This document shows, in pieces, positions 1-7,773 of a stretch of 33,266 nucleotides of DNA. Source of the DNA: Planctomycetota bacterium (lineage in GTDB: Bacteria > Planctomycetota > UBA11346). Every line of letters starts with the position of its first letter. Within the stretch, counting starts at the first letter, position 1. The stretch is from NCBI GenBank assembly GCA_003136555.1, contig PLEW01000065.1, positions 1-33,266 on the forward strand. The letters are read 5' to 3'. The position numbers and the translations under genes were made by a program. The notes below the pieces were generated by a model, which worked only from the letters and a program-made list of their open reading frames with translations, was not told where the DNA came from and did not search any database.

Positions 1-1022
<1,022 letters not shown>

Positions 1023-1145
1023 TTAGCGTGTGGAGCGGCGAACTTTATGGGTGCAGAGGTGAATGCAAGATGGACGGGCGTCGCGTGGCGCAGCATCCGG
1101 CCAGCCGAATCGGGCGGGTGCTTGCCAGGAGGATATTAATGCAGC

Positions 1146-1173
1146 GACGCCCTGGGCTTGTGCCCAGGGCGTC
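1146..1173. terminator. 12-bp perfect hairpin between small basic protein gene and gap
   Basis: Arms GACGCCCTGGGC and GCCCAGGGCGTC flank a TTGT tetraloop. It lies 60 bases downstream of the small basic protein stop (minus strand) and ~160 bases upstream of the gap start. No U-tract follows it on either strand, so it is either an atypical terminator or an RNA/DNA regulatory element. Apart from this and a weak possible gap promoter (ATGCAA at 1063-1068 and ACTTTA at 1042-1047, read on the minus strand, 15-base spacer) I see nothing in the 987-1232 gap. Confidence 0.55.
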
Positions 1174-1232
1174 TGCGGATGGCCGGCGGGAAGGCGATGG
1201 CGATCAGGTCGCCGTATCAGGCCACCATGATA

Positions 1233-1406
1233 TCAGGTCACCTTGATGTTGCGCACCTTGGGCAGGTTGAAGATGCTGGTGGTGCCCTTGGCGTCCGACT
1301 TCCAGCGTCCATCGGCCTTGAGCCGCTCGATGCGCTCAGCGCGGCTGAGGACATTGCGATGGGCGGCGAATCCGCCCTGGCTGACAAAACTGCCGTGGAT
1401 GCTCAT
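1233..1406 (-). CDS. Small basic protein of the PVC superphylum (57 aa)
   Basis: A 57-residue lysine/arginine-rich protein beginning MSIHGSF and containing RNVLSRAERIERLK, then DGRW and near its end FNLPKVRNIKV. This is the pattern of the 'small basic protein' family described in Chlamydiae, Verrucomicrobia and relatives (TIGR04137 from memory): an HRNVLxRxERIExLK core followed by a LPKxK/R end. Its role is not established to my knowledge; the charge suggests RNA or ribosome binding, which is inference. The ATG has GAGGT five bases upstream. It lies 109 bases downstream of lpxA in the same direction. A longer reading frame extends upstream into lpxA in another frame and is not credible. The family's restricted distribution makes this the best taxonomic marker in the window. 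Confidence 0.88.
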   Translation of the reverse strand: MSIHGSFVSQGGFAAHRNVLSRAERIERLKADGRWKSDAKGTTSIFNLPKVRNIKVT

Positions 1407-1515
1407 GGAAACCTCGTTGGGAATGGGACGGGGACTGTAGCCGGCTGAGCCGGAATGCAAGCAGCCAGGCCCACGGTCCGGCGCCCACGCGCCGCTTGCG
1501 CCGGCTGCCTGGGAC

Positions 1516-2394
1516 TCAGCCGCGCACGGGTGAGAGATCCCCGGCATCGCGCTTGGCGCGCGTCGGGACTGCGCCGATGGCCGGCTGGCGCGTCGCCTCC
1601 TGGGCACGCCCCTTGACGCTGGATTCGAGGTGATTGGCCAGCCAGGAGCACAGGCGCCTGACCGGGTGCTCGCTGGCGACCGGGGCAGTGACCAGCAGGC
1701 GCGCCACCACTTCGCTGAGCGGCACGCCGTTGCGATCGTGGTAGAGCTGGCGGAAGGCATCGCGCAGGGCTTTGATATCCTCCTCGCTGAAGCCGTCCCG
1801 GCGCATGCCGATATGGTTGATGTTGCGCGGTTCGGCCGGATTGCCTTCGGCGATGACGAAAGGCGGGATATCGAAGCGCACACCGCTCATCGAGCCGACA
1901 TAGGCGAGCTCGCCGATGGTGGCGAAGTGATGGAGACCGACCATGCCGCCGATGGTGGCCTTGCGGCCGACCTTGATGTGGCCAGCGAGCTGGCTGTTGT
2001 TGCCGATCACCACATGCTCGGCGAGCTGGCAGTCGTGGGCGATATGGGCATAGGCCATGACCAGGGAGTGTTCGCCGACGGTGGTCTTCATGCCGCCGCT
2101 GGCGGTGCCTTTGCTCACCGTGACCATCTCATGGATGCGGCAATGGGCGCCGATGACAGTCTCGCTATCCTCGCCGCGGAACTTGAGATCCTGGGGGTCG
2201 CTGCCGATCACGCTGCCGGGAAACAGGATCGCGCCCGTGCCGATGCTGGCACGACCATAGACCGTCACATGGTTGCGCAGCTCCGCGCCGGCAGCGATGA
2301 TAACCTTGCCGCGCACGTAGCAGAAAGGGCCAACCGTTGCATCGGGATGGATCTCGGCTTCAGGATCGACGACCGCCAGCGGGTGGATGGCCAT
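1516..2394 (-). CDS. lpxA: Acyl-ACP--UDP-N-acetylglucosamine O-acyltransferase
   Basis: First enzyme of lipid A synthesis: transfers a hydroxyacyl chain from acyl carrier protein to UDP-GlcNAc. The 292 residues show left-handed beta-helix hexapeptide repeats from the N-terminus (for example IHPDATVGPFCYV) and the active-site segment AYAHIAHDCQL, whose second histidine (H120) matches the catalytic histidine 125 of E. coli LpxA. The segment GNPAEPRNIN and a helical C-terminal domain follow. It is about 30 residues longer than the E. coli enzyme because of an alanine/arginine-rich tail after residue ~265. GAGGA lies six bases before the ATG. No lpxD, fabZ or lpxB is adjacent, unlike the classical proteobacterial order. 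It implies that the host makes a lipid A outer membrane. Confidence 0.96.
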   Translation of the reverse strand: MAIHPLAVVDPEAEIHPDATVGPFCYVRGKVIIAAGAELRNHVTVYGRASIGTGAILFPGSVIGSDPQDLKFRGEDSETVIGAHCRIHEMVTVSKGTASGGMKTTVGEHSLVMAYAHIAHDCQLAEHVVIGNNSQLAGHIKVGRKATIGGMVGLHHFATIGELAYVGSMSGVRFDIPPFVIAEGNPAEPRNINHIGMRRDGFSEEDIKALRDAFRQLYHDRNGVPLSEVVARLLVTAPVASEHPVRRLCSWLANHLESSVKGRAQEATRQPAIGAVPTRAKRDAGDLSPVRG

Positions 2395-2418
2395 GGAGAT
2401 TCCTCATTAAGCAAAGTA

Positions 2419-2438
2419 CGAGTCAGTTCACTAACTCG
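2419..2438. promoter_or_regulatory. Imperfect 20-bp palindrome between lpxA and the divergent gene
   Basis: CGAGTCAGTTCACTAACTCG reads CGAGT-C-AGT-TC-ACT-A-ACTCG, so 16 of 20 bases are symmetric. It lies in the divergent intergenic region 24 bases upstream of the lpxA start, which is where an operator for lpxA or for the plus-strand gene would be. No regulator is encoded next to it. It could also be chance. Confidence 0.3.
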
Positions 2439-2494
2439 AGTGGAATGGCTGTAACCCTATGAGGCACTAATGGTATGGTCAAGATTGTTATTCG

Positions 2495-2522
2495 TTGTCT
2501 GTCATCGAATTTGAATTATCTT
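2495..2522 (+). promoter_or_regulatory. Candidate sigma-70 promoter for the transposase-like gene
   Basis: TTGTCT at 2495-2500 and TATCTT at 2517-2522 are spaced by 16 bases within an AT-rich patch unusual for this genome. The -10 box ends six bases before the ATG at 2529, which has no ribosome-binding site, so the transcript would be leaderless or nearly so. Confidence 0.35.
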
Positions 2523-2528
2523 ATCGAC

Positions 2529-3356
2529 ATGTGTCCGCTGCGCAGCGATCTCTTCGGCGCCCCCCATACCTACCTGGTAACGGTGCGCTGCGCCCAGGAT
2601 CAGCCAGCCTTGGCCAGGCCCGGGGAGACGCAGACGCTGCTGGCCTGGTGCGAGCGCCTGCGCCAGGGTTTCGACGCGCGCATGTTCGCCTTCCGCATCG
2701 ACCGCGCCGCCATGACCCTGGTGCTGCGGCATCGGGAGGTCGCCGACAGCGATGAACGCCTGCGCGAGCGTTGGCGCAGCCTCGACGGCTCGACCTCGGC
2801 GCTACCGCGCCTGCGCACGCGCTTCACCCATCTGGGCGGCTTCATGCAGACCCTTCTGCAGCGCTACAGCCGGGACTGGAACCGGCGCAACCAGGGCTCC
2901 GGCCACCTGTGGGCGAGCCGCTATCGCGCCTGCCTGCTGGCCGATGACGCCGCCCTGCTGGCGGCGGTGGTGTGGGTGGAGGACGAGAGCCTGCATGAGC
3001 GCCCGGCGCTGGCATCCAGCCGCGGGCAGCATGACGGCACCTCCGCCATGGTGCTCTCCGGTCTGCCCCTGCGCCTGGGTCCGGGCGACAGCCTGTTCAC
3101 CACCGACGAATCGCCGCCCGGCCTCGCCCCCCCTCCCGAAAGCGACAATCAGCGCTGGCTCGAACGCTTCGCCTTCCACCTCAGCGCCATCGATCGCCGC
3201 GCCTATGGTCGCGCCCTCGCCTGCGGCTGGGCCCTCGGACGCCCGGACAGCCTCTCCGAGACCATCGCCCGCCTCGGTCGCAGCTCCGGCCGCGGACGCA
3301 GCCGCCAGCTGCGCGATCTCGACGATCAACTCGGCCTGTGCGGCGTGTGGGGCTGA
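2529..3356 (+). CDS. Y1 (REP-associated/IS200-like) transposase homologue lacking catalytic residues
   Basis: About 275 residues. The central part, HLGGFMQTLLQRYSRDWNRR then SGHLWASRYRACLLADD, matches the conserved RFTQWFNRRHxRxGxLWExRFKSxLVED block of the Y1-transposase-like proteins common in PVC genomes. The two catalytic elements are gone. The HUH region (normally NHFHLLL) reads RAAMTLVLR at residues 59-67, and the tyrosine helix (normally AAYIDLNPVRAG) reads LAAVVWVEDESLHERPA around residue 149. The protein is therefore probably inactive in DNA cleavage and may have been recruited as a DNA/RNA-binding protein. I chose the ATG at 2529 because the fold starts there; an in-frame ATG at 2475, ten bases after GAGG, would add 18 residues encoded by promoter-like AT-rich DNA. 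No terminal inverted repeats or REP sequences were seen around it. Confidence 0.72.
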   Translation: MCPLRSDLFGAPHTYLVTVRCAQDQPALARPGETQTLLAWCERLRQGFDARMFAFRIDRAAMTLVLRHREVADSDERLRERWRSLDGSTSALPRLRTRFTHLGGFMQTLLQRYSRDWNRRNQGSGHLWASRYRACLLADDAALLAAVVWVEDESLHERPALASSRGQHDGTSAMVLSGLPLRLGPGDSLFTTDESPPGLAPPPESDNQRWLERFAFHLSAIDRRAYGRALACGWALGRPDSLSETIARLGRSSGRGRSRQLRDLDDQLGLCGVWG

Positions 3357-3438
3357 GGGCGCCAGCACAGCGCCTGGCCCGTGCGCCGCGCGGGCGATGC
3401 CGTTTGCAGCGCGCGCCCCGCCGCCACAACAGCCGACC

Positions 3439-4437
3439 ATGACCGCGTCGATCCGCTTCGCCGAGATCAGCGCGCTGTGCGCCGCGGAAGGTCTGCAGGC
3501 GCTCGCCGTGCTCGCGCCACCACCGCAGGAGCTGGATGCGGCCGGGATCGACGCCCTGCTCGCCGATGGCATCGGCGACATGGGCTGGCTCAAGCGCACC
3601 CGCAACGCCCGCCTGCACCCCCTCACCATGCTGCCGAGCGCGCGCGCCATCCTGCTCGCCGCCCTGCCGTACCAGCCGAGCCCCGGCTGCGGCGAACTCA
3701 GGCGCGCACGCTACGCGGCCGGCAAGGACTATCACAACCTCTTCCGCGCCAAGCTCGCCCGCGTCGGCGATGCCCTGGCCTCCCGCCACCAGATCGACTG
3801 GCAGACGCGTGCGGCGGTCGACTCGGCGCCGCTGAATGAGCGCACCCTGGCCCGCCTTGGCGGCCTGGGCTGGATCGGCCGCAATGCCCTGCTGATCTCG
3901 CCCGAGACCGGCAGCTACCGCCTGCTCGGCGCCCTGCTCACCGAGGCGCCGCTCGCCGCCCACCAGGCCGGACACGCACAGGACCGCTGCGGCAGCTGCA
4001 CCGCTTGCGAGACGCGCTGCCCGACCGCGGCCCTGGTGGGCCGGCGGGTGCTGACCGAACGCTGCATCAGCTACCTCACCATCGAGCACCAGGGGGTGAT
4101 CCCGCGCGCCCTGGCCGAGCGCTTCGCCGGCTGGTGGTTCGGCTGCGATCTCTGCCAGGAGGCCTGCCCGTGGAACCGCTTCGCCGGTCCCGCCGGCGAT
4201 CCCCGCCTGACAGGCAGCGAGGATGATCGCACGGTGCTGCAGGTGGACGCCGATGCCTTCGACCGCCACTTCGCCGGCCGGGCGATCCGCCGCATCGGCT
4301 ACCCGCGCTTCCGCCGCAATCTGCTGGTCGCACTGTTCAGCCTCGGGCGGCGGGCGGAATGCGCCCCGCTGATCACCGAGGGCCTGCAGCTGGTGGTCGA
4401 GCAGGCGCTCGAACTGGGCCTGATCGCAGTCGGATGA
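3439..4437 (+). CDS. queG: Epoxyqueuosine reductase
   Basis: Reduces epoxyqueuosine to queuosine in the wobble position of GUN-anticodon tRNAs, using a cobalamin cofactor and two 4Fe-4S clusters. The 332 residues contain both ferredoxin-type cysteine sets: CGSCTACETRCP (C184, C187, C190, C194) and CDLCQEACPWN (C236, C239, C243), with C209 as the likely remaining ligand. The conserved VDSAPLNERTLA (Asp128, equivalent to the proposed proton donor of E. coli QueG) and GLGWIGRNALLI precede them. It is shorter than E. coli QueG (379 residues) at the C-terminus. The ATG at 3439 has no clear ribosome-binding site; an in-frame ATG at 3397 would add 14 low-complexity residues. It follows the transposase-like gene by 82 bases and precedes thiS by 52. 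Confidence 0.95.
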   Translation: MTASIRFAEISALCAAEGLQALAVLAPPPQELDAAGIDALLADGIGDMGWLKRTRNARLHPLTMLPSARAILLAALPYQPSPGCGELRRARYAAGKDYHNLFRAKLARVGDALASRHQIDWQTRAAVDSAPLNERTLARLGGLGWIGRNALLISPETGSYRLLGALLTEAPLAAHQAGHAQDRCGSCTACETRCPTAALVGRRVLTERCISYLTIEHQGVIPRALAERFAGWWFGCDLCQEACPWNRFAGPAGDPRLTGSEDDRTVLQVDADAFDRHFAGRAIRRIGYPRFRRNLLVALFSLGRRAECAPLITEGLQLVVEQALELGLIAVG

Positions 4438-4489
4438 GCGTGCCACCCTGGCGGTTGCCGCGCCGGCCAGGCAGCGATGATGGAACCGC

Positions 4490-4726
4490 ATGCTCATCAC
4501 CGTCAACAGCCAGCCCATCGAGGTGCCCAGCGCGGCATCCGTCGCCGATCTGGTGGCGCTGCTCCAGCTGCCATCGACGCGCGTCGCAGTCGAGCTGAAC
4601 CGCCAGCTGGTGCGCCGGTCCGACCATGGCGCGACCACCTTGAGCCCGGGCGACACCGTGGAGGTGGTGACCCTGGTCGGTGGCGGCTCGGCCAGAATGG
4701 AAGAGCGGTCGCGCTCCAGCGCCTAG
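4490..4726 (+). CDS. thiS: Sulfur carrier protein ThiS with a C-terminal extension
   Basis: A ubiquitin-like sulfur carrier for the thiazole part of thiamine. The 78 residues begin [13 protein letters not shown] and show the beta-grasp pattern with [25 protein letters not shown]. ThiS proteins normally end directly at the Gly-Gly whose carboxylate becomes a thiocarboxylate. Here the reading frame continues for 12 residues ([12 protein letters not shown]) beyond GGG at 64-66, up to a TAG at 4724. Unless this tail is removed, the protein could not be adenylated at the glycine. No thiG, thiF or thiE is nearby. The stop codon lies in the first copy of an 18-bp tandem repeat. Confidence 0.85.
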   Translation: MLITVNSQPIEVPSAASVADLVALLQLPSTRVAVELNRQLVRRSDHGATTLSPGDTVEVVTLVGGGSARMEERSRSSA

Positions 4727-4755
4727 AGGCGCCTGGTCGCCTAGAAGCGCCTGGT
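4720..4755. repeat. 18-bp tandem duplication at two convergent gene ends
   Basis: Two copies, 4720-4737 (CGCCTAGAGGCGCCTGGT) and 4738-4755 (CGCCTAGAAGCGCCTGGT), differ at one base. Each contains the palindrome CTAG. The first copy supplies the thiS stop (TAG, plus strand) and the second supplies the Wzy_C gene stop (TAG, minus strand). The duplication is a multiple of three bases. Confidence 0.9.
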
Positions 4756-7017
4756 CGGGCGGTTGGTGTAGTAGACCTGGTCCTGCAGCTGGCGGATGAG
4801 GGCGCTCTCGCGTGCCACCGTCGCCGCATCGTGGTTGAGCTCGGCCGCCTTGATCAGGCTCTCGCGGAAGGGCAGGCAGGTCGGATAGAGCTCGACCACC
4901 TCCTGGGCCGCGCGCTCTGCCCGCTCGGCGATCTGCCTGGCATCGGCGGTGCTCATGTCATGGGCGCGCATGGCCGAGCGCAGCAGGATGTCGGCGAGGC
5001 ATTTGGCATAGGCCAGCTGCCCCGGCCAATCGCGCGTAAGCCGCTCGGCCAGCGGCTGGAGACCATCGAGGGTGGCGGGTGAGAGCTGATAGCCGTATAT
5101 CAGGACGCCCGCCGCGACCAGGGCGAGGTCGCTGTCATGCGGGAAGCGTTCGCTCTCGACGATCAGGCTGGTGGCGCTGCTGATGGCGTACTGGCCGATG
5201 CTCTGCGGATCATCGCCCACCAGCCCATGACGCAGCAGCTCATCGCCCAGCAGCTCGCGGGCCTGCTCCTTCTGGTCCGCAGAGAGCGTGCTGCCGGGCG
5301 CCAGCGCAAGGGAGGCGCGGCGCAGGCAATCCTCGGCTCGCCGGCCCTGCTCGAGCACCTCGTTGCGCAGCGCCGCCGCCATCACCCCGAGGGTGACCGC
5401 GATCAGTACCGCCATGCCGGCGAGCACCATCGTCCACTGCCAGGCTTTGCGCGGAGCGGCCGCCGGCGTGCGCGTGGGCGGTTCATCGGCGGCACGCTGG
5501 GCACAGCCGAGGATCGCCACCAGCGCCAGCGTGCCGACCACCTGGGCGCTGTGGAGATGGAAATCGGCCTGGGCATGCAGCATGCAGGCGAGCACACCGC
5601 AGCCGCAGGCGGACGGCGGGATGGCTGGCAGGCTGCGCAGGCCGGCGAGGATCAGCAGCACCAGGCAGGTCAGCGCCACCGCCCACGGCGCGGTGGCGCC
5701 GTCATGTCCGCCGGGATAGGCGAGGAAGTTGGCATGCAGGACGCCGACCAGCAGCAGCGCGAAGCCCACCAGGGCGGAGCTGCCCAGCAGCAGCGGCCAC
5801 GGCAGCGGCGGTGCGCGCACCGCGGGCGAAGCGGACGCCGACGACGGCGCCAGGGTCGCGGATGCGCTGCGGGGGCGCAGACGCCAGAGGACCGCCGCCC
5901 ACCACACGACCAGCAGCACGGCCGCGGGGATGCCCAGATCGACCGCCGTCTGCAGCACTTCCTGGTGCACCATGATGGTGTCCTCCGCCCCGGGCAGCTT
6001 GACCCGCGGATAGTGCACCATGAAGCCCTCCAGGCCTGAGCCGATGAGCGGATGCTCGGCGATGAGGAGGAGCGCCGCGCGCCAGTAATCGACACGTACC
6101 GCGAAGCTCGCCCAGGCATGCGTACGGATGGCGGGGACCGCCAGCGCTGCGCTGATGACGCCGATGAGGGCCAGCGCCAGCCCCATGCGGGCGGCCCAGC
6201 TGCGCCGCAGCCAGATCAGGGTCGCCGCTCCGGCGAGCGCCAGCGCCAGCATGCCGGCCTTGCTGCCGGTCAGTACCAGGGCCACGCTCGCCACCGCCAG
6301 GGCGAACCCGAGCATCACGCGCTCCGGACTGCGCGTGCGCCACGCCGCGACGGTGGTGGCAGCCAGGAGCGGCAACAGGGTGATGAGGTAGGCGGCCAGG
6401 GTATTGGCGAGCAGGAACGACCCCTCGAGGCGCCAGGAGGCGATGCGTACCGAATACTGGTCCCTGAGCTGGGGCTGGGCGACCAGGGCCGGATCGTCGC
6501 GGTAGGCCTGCTGCAGATCCGGGCGCTCGTACAGCACCTGCCCGAGCAGGACCAGCCCCTCGCAGAGGACGCCGGCGACCAGGCCGGCGAGGGCCACCTC
6601 CGGCCGCGCGCGGATGAGCGGCATGAGCGCCAGGGGTGCGGCGAGATGCAGCGCCCAGATCACCACCAGCATCCATGCCCGGGCGCTCAGCAGGCTGTGG
6701 CAGGCGCCGGCCGCGGCGATGGCCAGGAAGACCAGGCCGAGGATGCCGGCCAGCCCGGGCCTCAGGGCGGCGGGGCTGCGCATGCCACGCAGCATCAGTC
6801 CGGTGGCGGTGGCGGCGGCCAGCAGCACCAGGTAGAACAGGTTCGGCAGATCGGTCGCCTCACCGCTCCAGATCAGCGGCCGCAGCAGCGGCAGCGTCAT
6901 CAGCCAGAGCAGGCCGGCGCGTTCGAGCCAGCTGGCCAGTCGCCGCAATGCCAGGTCGCTCTCGCCGTGCTCTGCGTTCACAGCTGCGCACCCTGCCCCG
7001 CGCTCGCTCCCGTGCAA
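4741..7017 (-). CDS. O-antigen ligase / Wzy_C family membrane protein, possible pilin O-glycosylation ligase
   Basis: Large polytopic inner-membrane protein (up to 758 residues). A series of ~12 hydrophobic segments spans the first ~520 residues. The Wzy_C signature is around residues 321-355: EHPLIGSGLEGFMVHYP, then VHQEVLQTAVDLGIPAA, with H351 at the position of the conserved HN/HQ-xxLQ histidine in the large periplasmic loop. The C-terminal ~200 residues are soluble and helical, TPR-like in appearance. Family members transfer lipid-linked glycans to lipid A core (WaaL), polymerise O-antigen, or attach glycans to pilins (PglL/PilO/TfpW). Its place as the last gene of a prepilin cluster suggests the last role, but no glycan genes are here to decide. 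The start is uncertain: TTG at 7017 or GTG at 6981, neither with a good ribosome-binding site. Confidence 0.82.
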   Translation of the reverse strand: MHGSERGAGCAAVNAEHGESDLALRRLASWLERAGLLWLMTLPLLRPLIWSGEATDLPNLFYLVLLAAATATGLMLRGMRSPAALRPGLAGILGLVFLAIAAAGACHSLLSARAWMLVVIWALHLAAPLALMPLIRARPEVALAGLVAGVLCEGLVLLGQVLYERPDLQQAYRDDPALVAQPQLRDQYSVRIASWRLEGSFLLANTLAAYLITLLPLLAATTVAAWRTRSPERVMLGFALAVASVALVLTGSKAGMLALALAGAATLIWLRRSWAARMGLALALIGVISAALAVPAIRTHAWASFAVRVDYWRAALLLIAEHPLIGSGLEGFMVHYPRVKLPGAEDTIMVHQEVLQTAVDLGIPAAVLLVVWWAAVLWRLRPRSASATLAPSSASASPAVRAPPLPWPLLLGSSALVGFALLLVGVLHANFLAYPGGHDGATAPWAVALTCLVLLILAGLRSLPAIPPSACGCGVLACMLHAQADFHLHSAQVVGTLALVAILGCAQRAADEPPTRTPAAAPRKAWQWTMVLAGMAVLIAVTLGVMAAALRNEVLEQGRRAEDCLRRASLALAPGSTLSADQKEQARELLGDELLRHGLVGDDPQSIGQYAISSATSLIVESERFPHDSDLALVAAGVLIYGYQLSPATLDGLQPLAERLTRDWPGQLAYAKCLADILLRSAMRAHDMSTADARQIAERAERAAQEVVELYPTCLPFRESLIKAAELNHDAATVARESALIRQLQDQVYYTNRPTRRF

Positions 7018-7062
7018 GGCATGCCGGCAGCTGGCCGTCCGCTGACCACCAGGTGCCTTTGG

Positions 7063-7773
7063 CTACGGAGGCGGATGGGGGCTGCTGCCGGACGGCAGCG
7101 ATTCATTGTAATCGGCGGGGCTGTTCCACTGCACCCCGAGGGTCCCGGTGGAATTGGTCAGCGCGGTCGCCTTGAGCAGATCCCAACGCTGGGTCGAGGA
7201 GTCGAAGTGGAAGACGATGTCGTCGGTGATGTCATCGGGCGTGCCCGCGGCGCTGCGCAGATCGATCGACTGGGTGAAGGAGAATGCCACCCCGCCGCCG
7301 GCGGGAGTGCCATTGACGATGTGCCAGCTCAGGACATTGACCGGCTGGTTGCCGAAGGCATCGCACATGTGGGTGGCGGTCATCGGCGTGGTCGCCGGCA
7401 TGCAGGCATTGGCCCCAGTGGCGGTGACCAGGCTGCGCACCGTGGGGGTGAAGAAGGGTTCGGCGCCCATGTTCCTGGGCGTTTTATAGATGAAGTACCA
7501 GGGATCGCAGCGGAAGGCGAGCCCGTATTGCGGGTTGCTCTCGGTTGTATCCGTCAGGCTGCCCAGGCGGGAATAGGTGTCCAGGTAGGTCGACACCGAA
7601 TGGGTGAGCTGATTCATCATGTCCATGGTCTTGGCCTTCATGGACATCTTGCGCATCAGTCCGAGGGCCGCCAACAGCAGCGAGGCCAGGATGGCGATGA
7701 TGGCGATGACTACCAGCAGTTCGACCACGGTGAAGCCCAGGCGAATCGAGTTCCGGCTGGTACGGGGGATCAT
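7063..7773 (-). CDS. Prepilin-like protein E (Gly/Phe cleavage site)
   Basis: A 236-residue protein with a class III signal peptide: MIPRTSRNSIRLG then FTVVELLVVIAIIAILASLL. Cleavage by the prepilin peptidase would occur between G13 and F14, leaving the conserved glutamate at mature position 5. A single N-terminal helix is followed by a soluble domain with four cysteines and Ser/Thr/Pro-rich segments, ending SGSSPHPPP. The ATG overlaps the TGA of the preceding gene (ATGA), implying translational coupling. Such proteins build type IV pili or type II-secretion pseudopili. The soluble domain is not one I recognise. It is 45 bases upstream of the Wzy_C gene. Confidence 0.88.
   Translation of the reverse strand: MIPRTSRNSIRLGFTVVELLVVIAIIAILASLLLAALGLMRKMSMKAKTMDMMNQLTHSVSTYLDTYSRLGSLTDTTESNPQYGLAFRCDPWYFIYKTPRNMGAEPFFTPTVRSLVTATGANACMPATTPMTATHMCDAFGNQPVNVLSWHIVNGTPAGGGVAFSFTQSIDLRSAAGTPDDITDDIVFHFDSSTQRWDLLKATALTNSTGTLGVQWNSPADYNESLPSGSSPHPPP

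Noticed and set aside
1139-1246. Plus-strand reading frame with a textbook AGGAGG-6 base-ATG start
   Set aside because: Its 36-codon frame contains the perfect 12-bp hairpin and has an arginine/glycine-rich, shadow-like composition; the ribosome-binding site is most likely fortuitous, although the match is striking.
3181-4656. Long minus-strand frame opposite queG (491 codons)
   Set aside because: Ala/Gly/Arg-rich antisense shadow typical of GC-rich genes; queG has clear catalytic motifs on the other strand.
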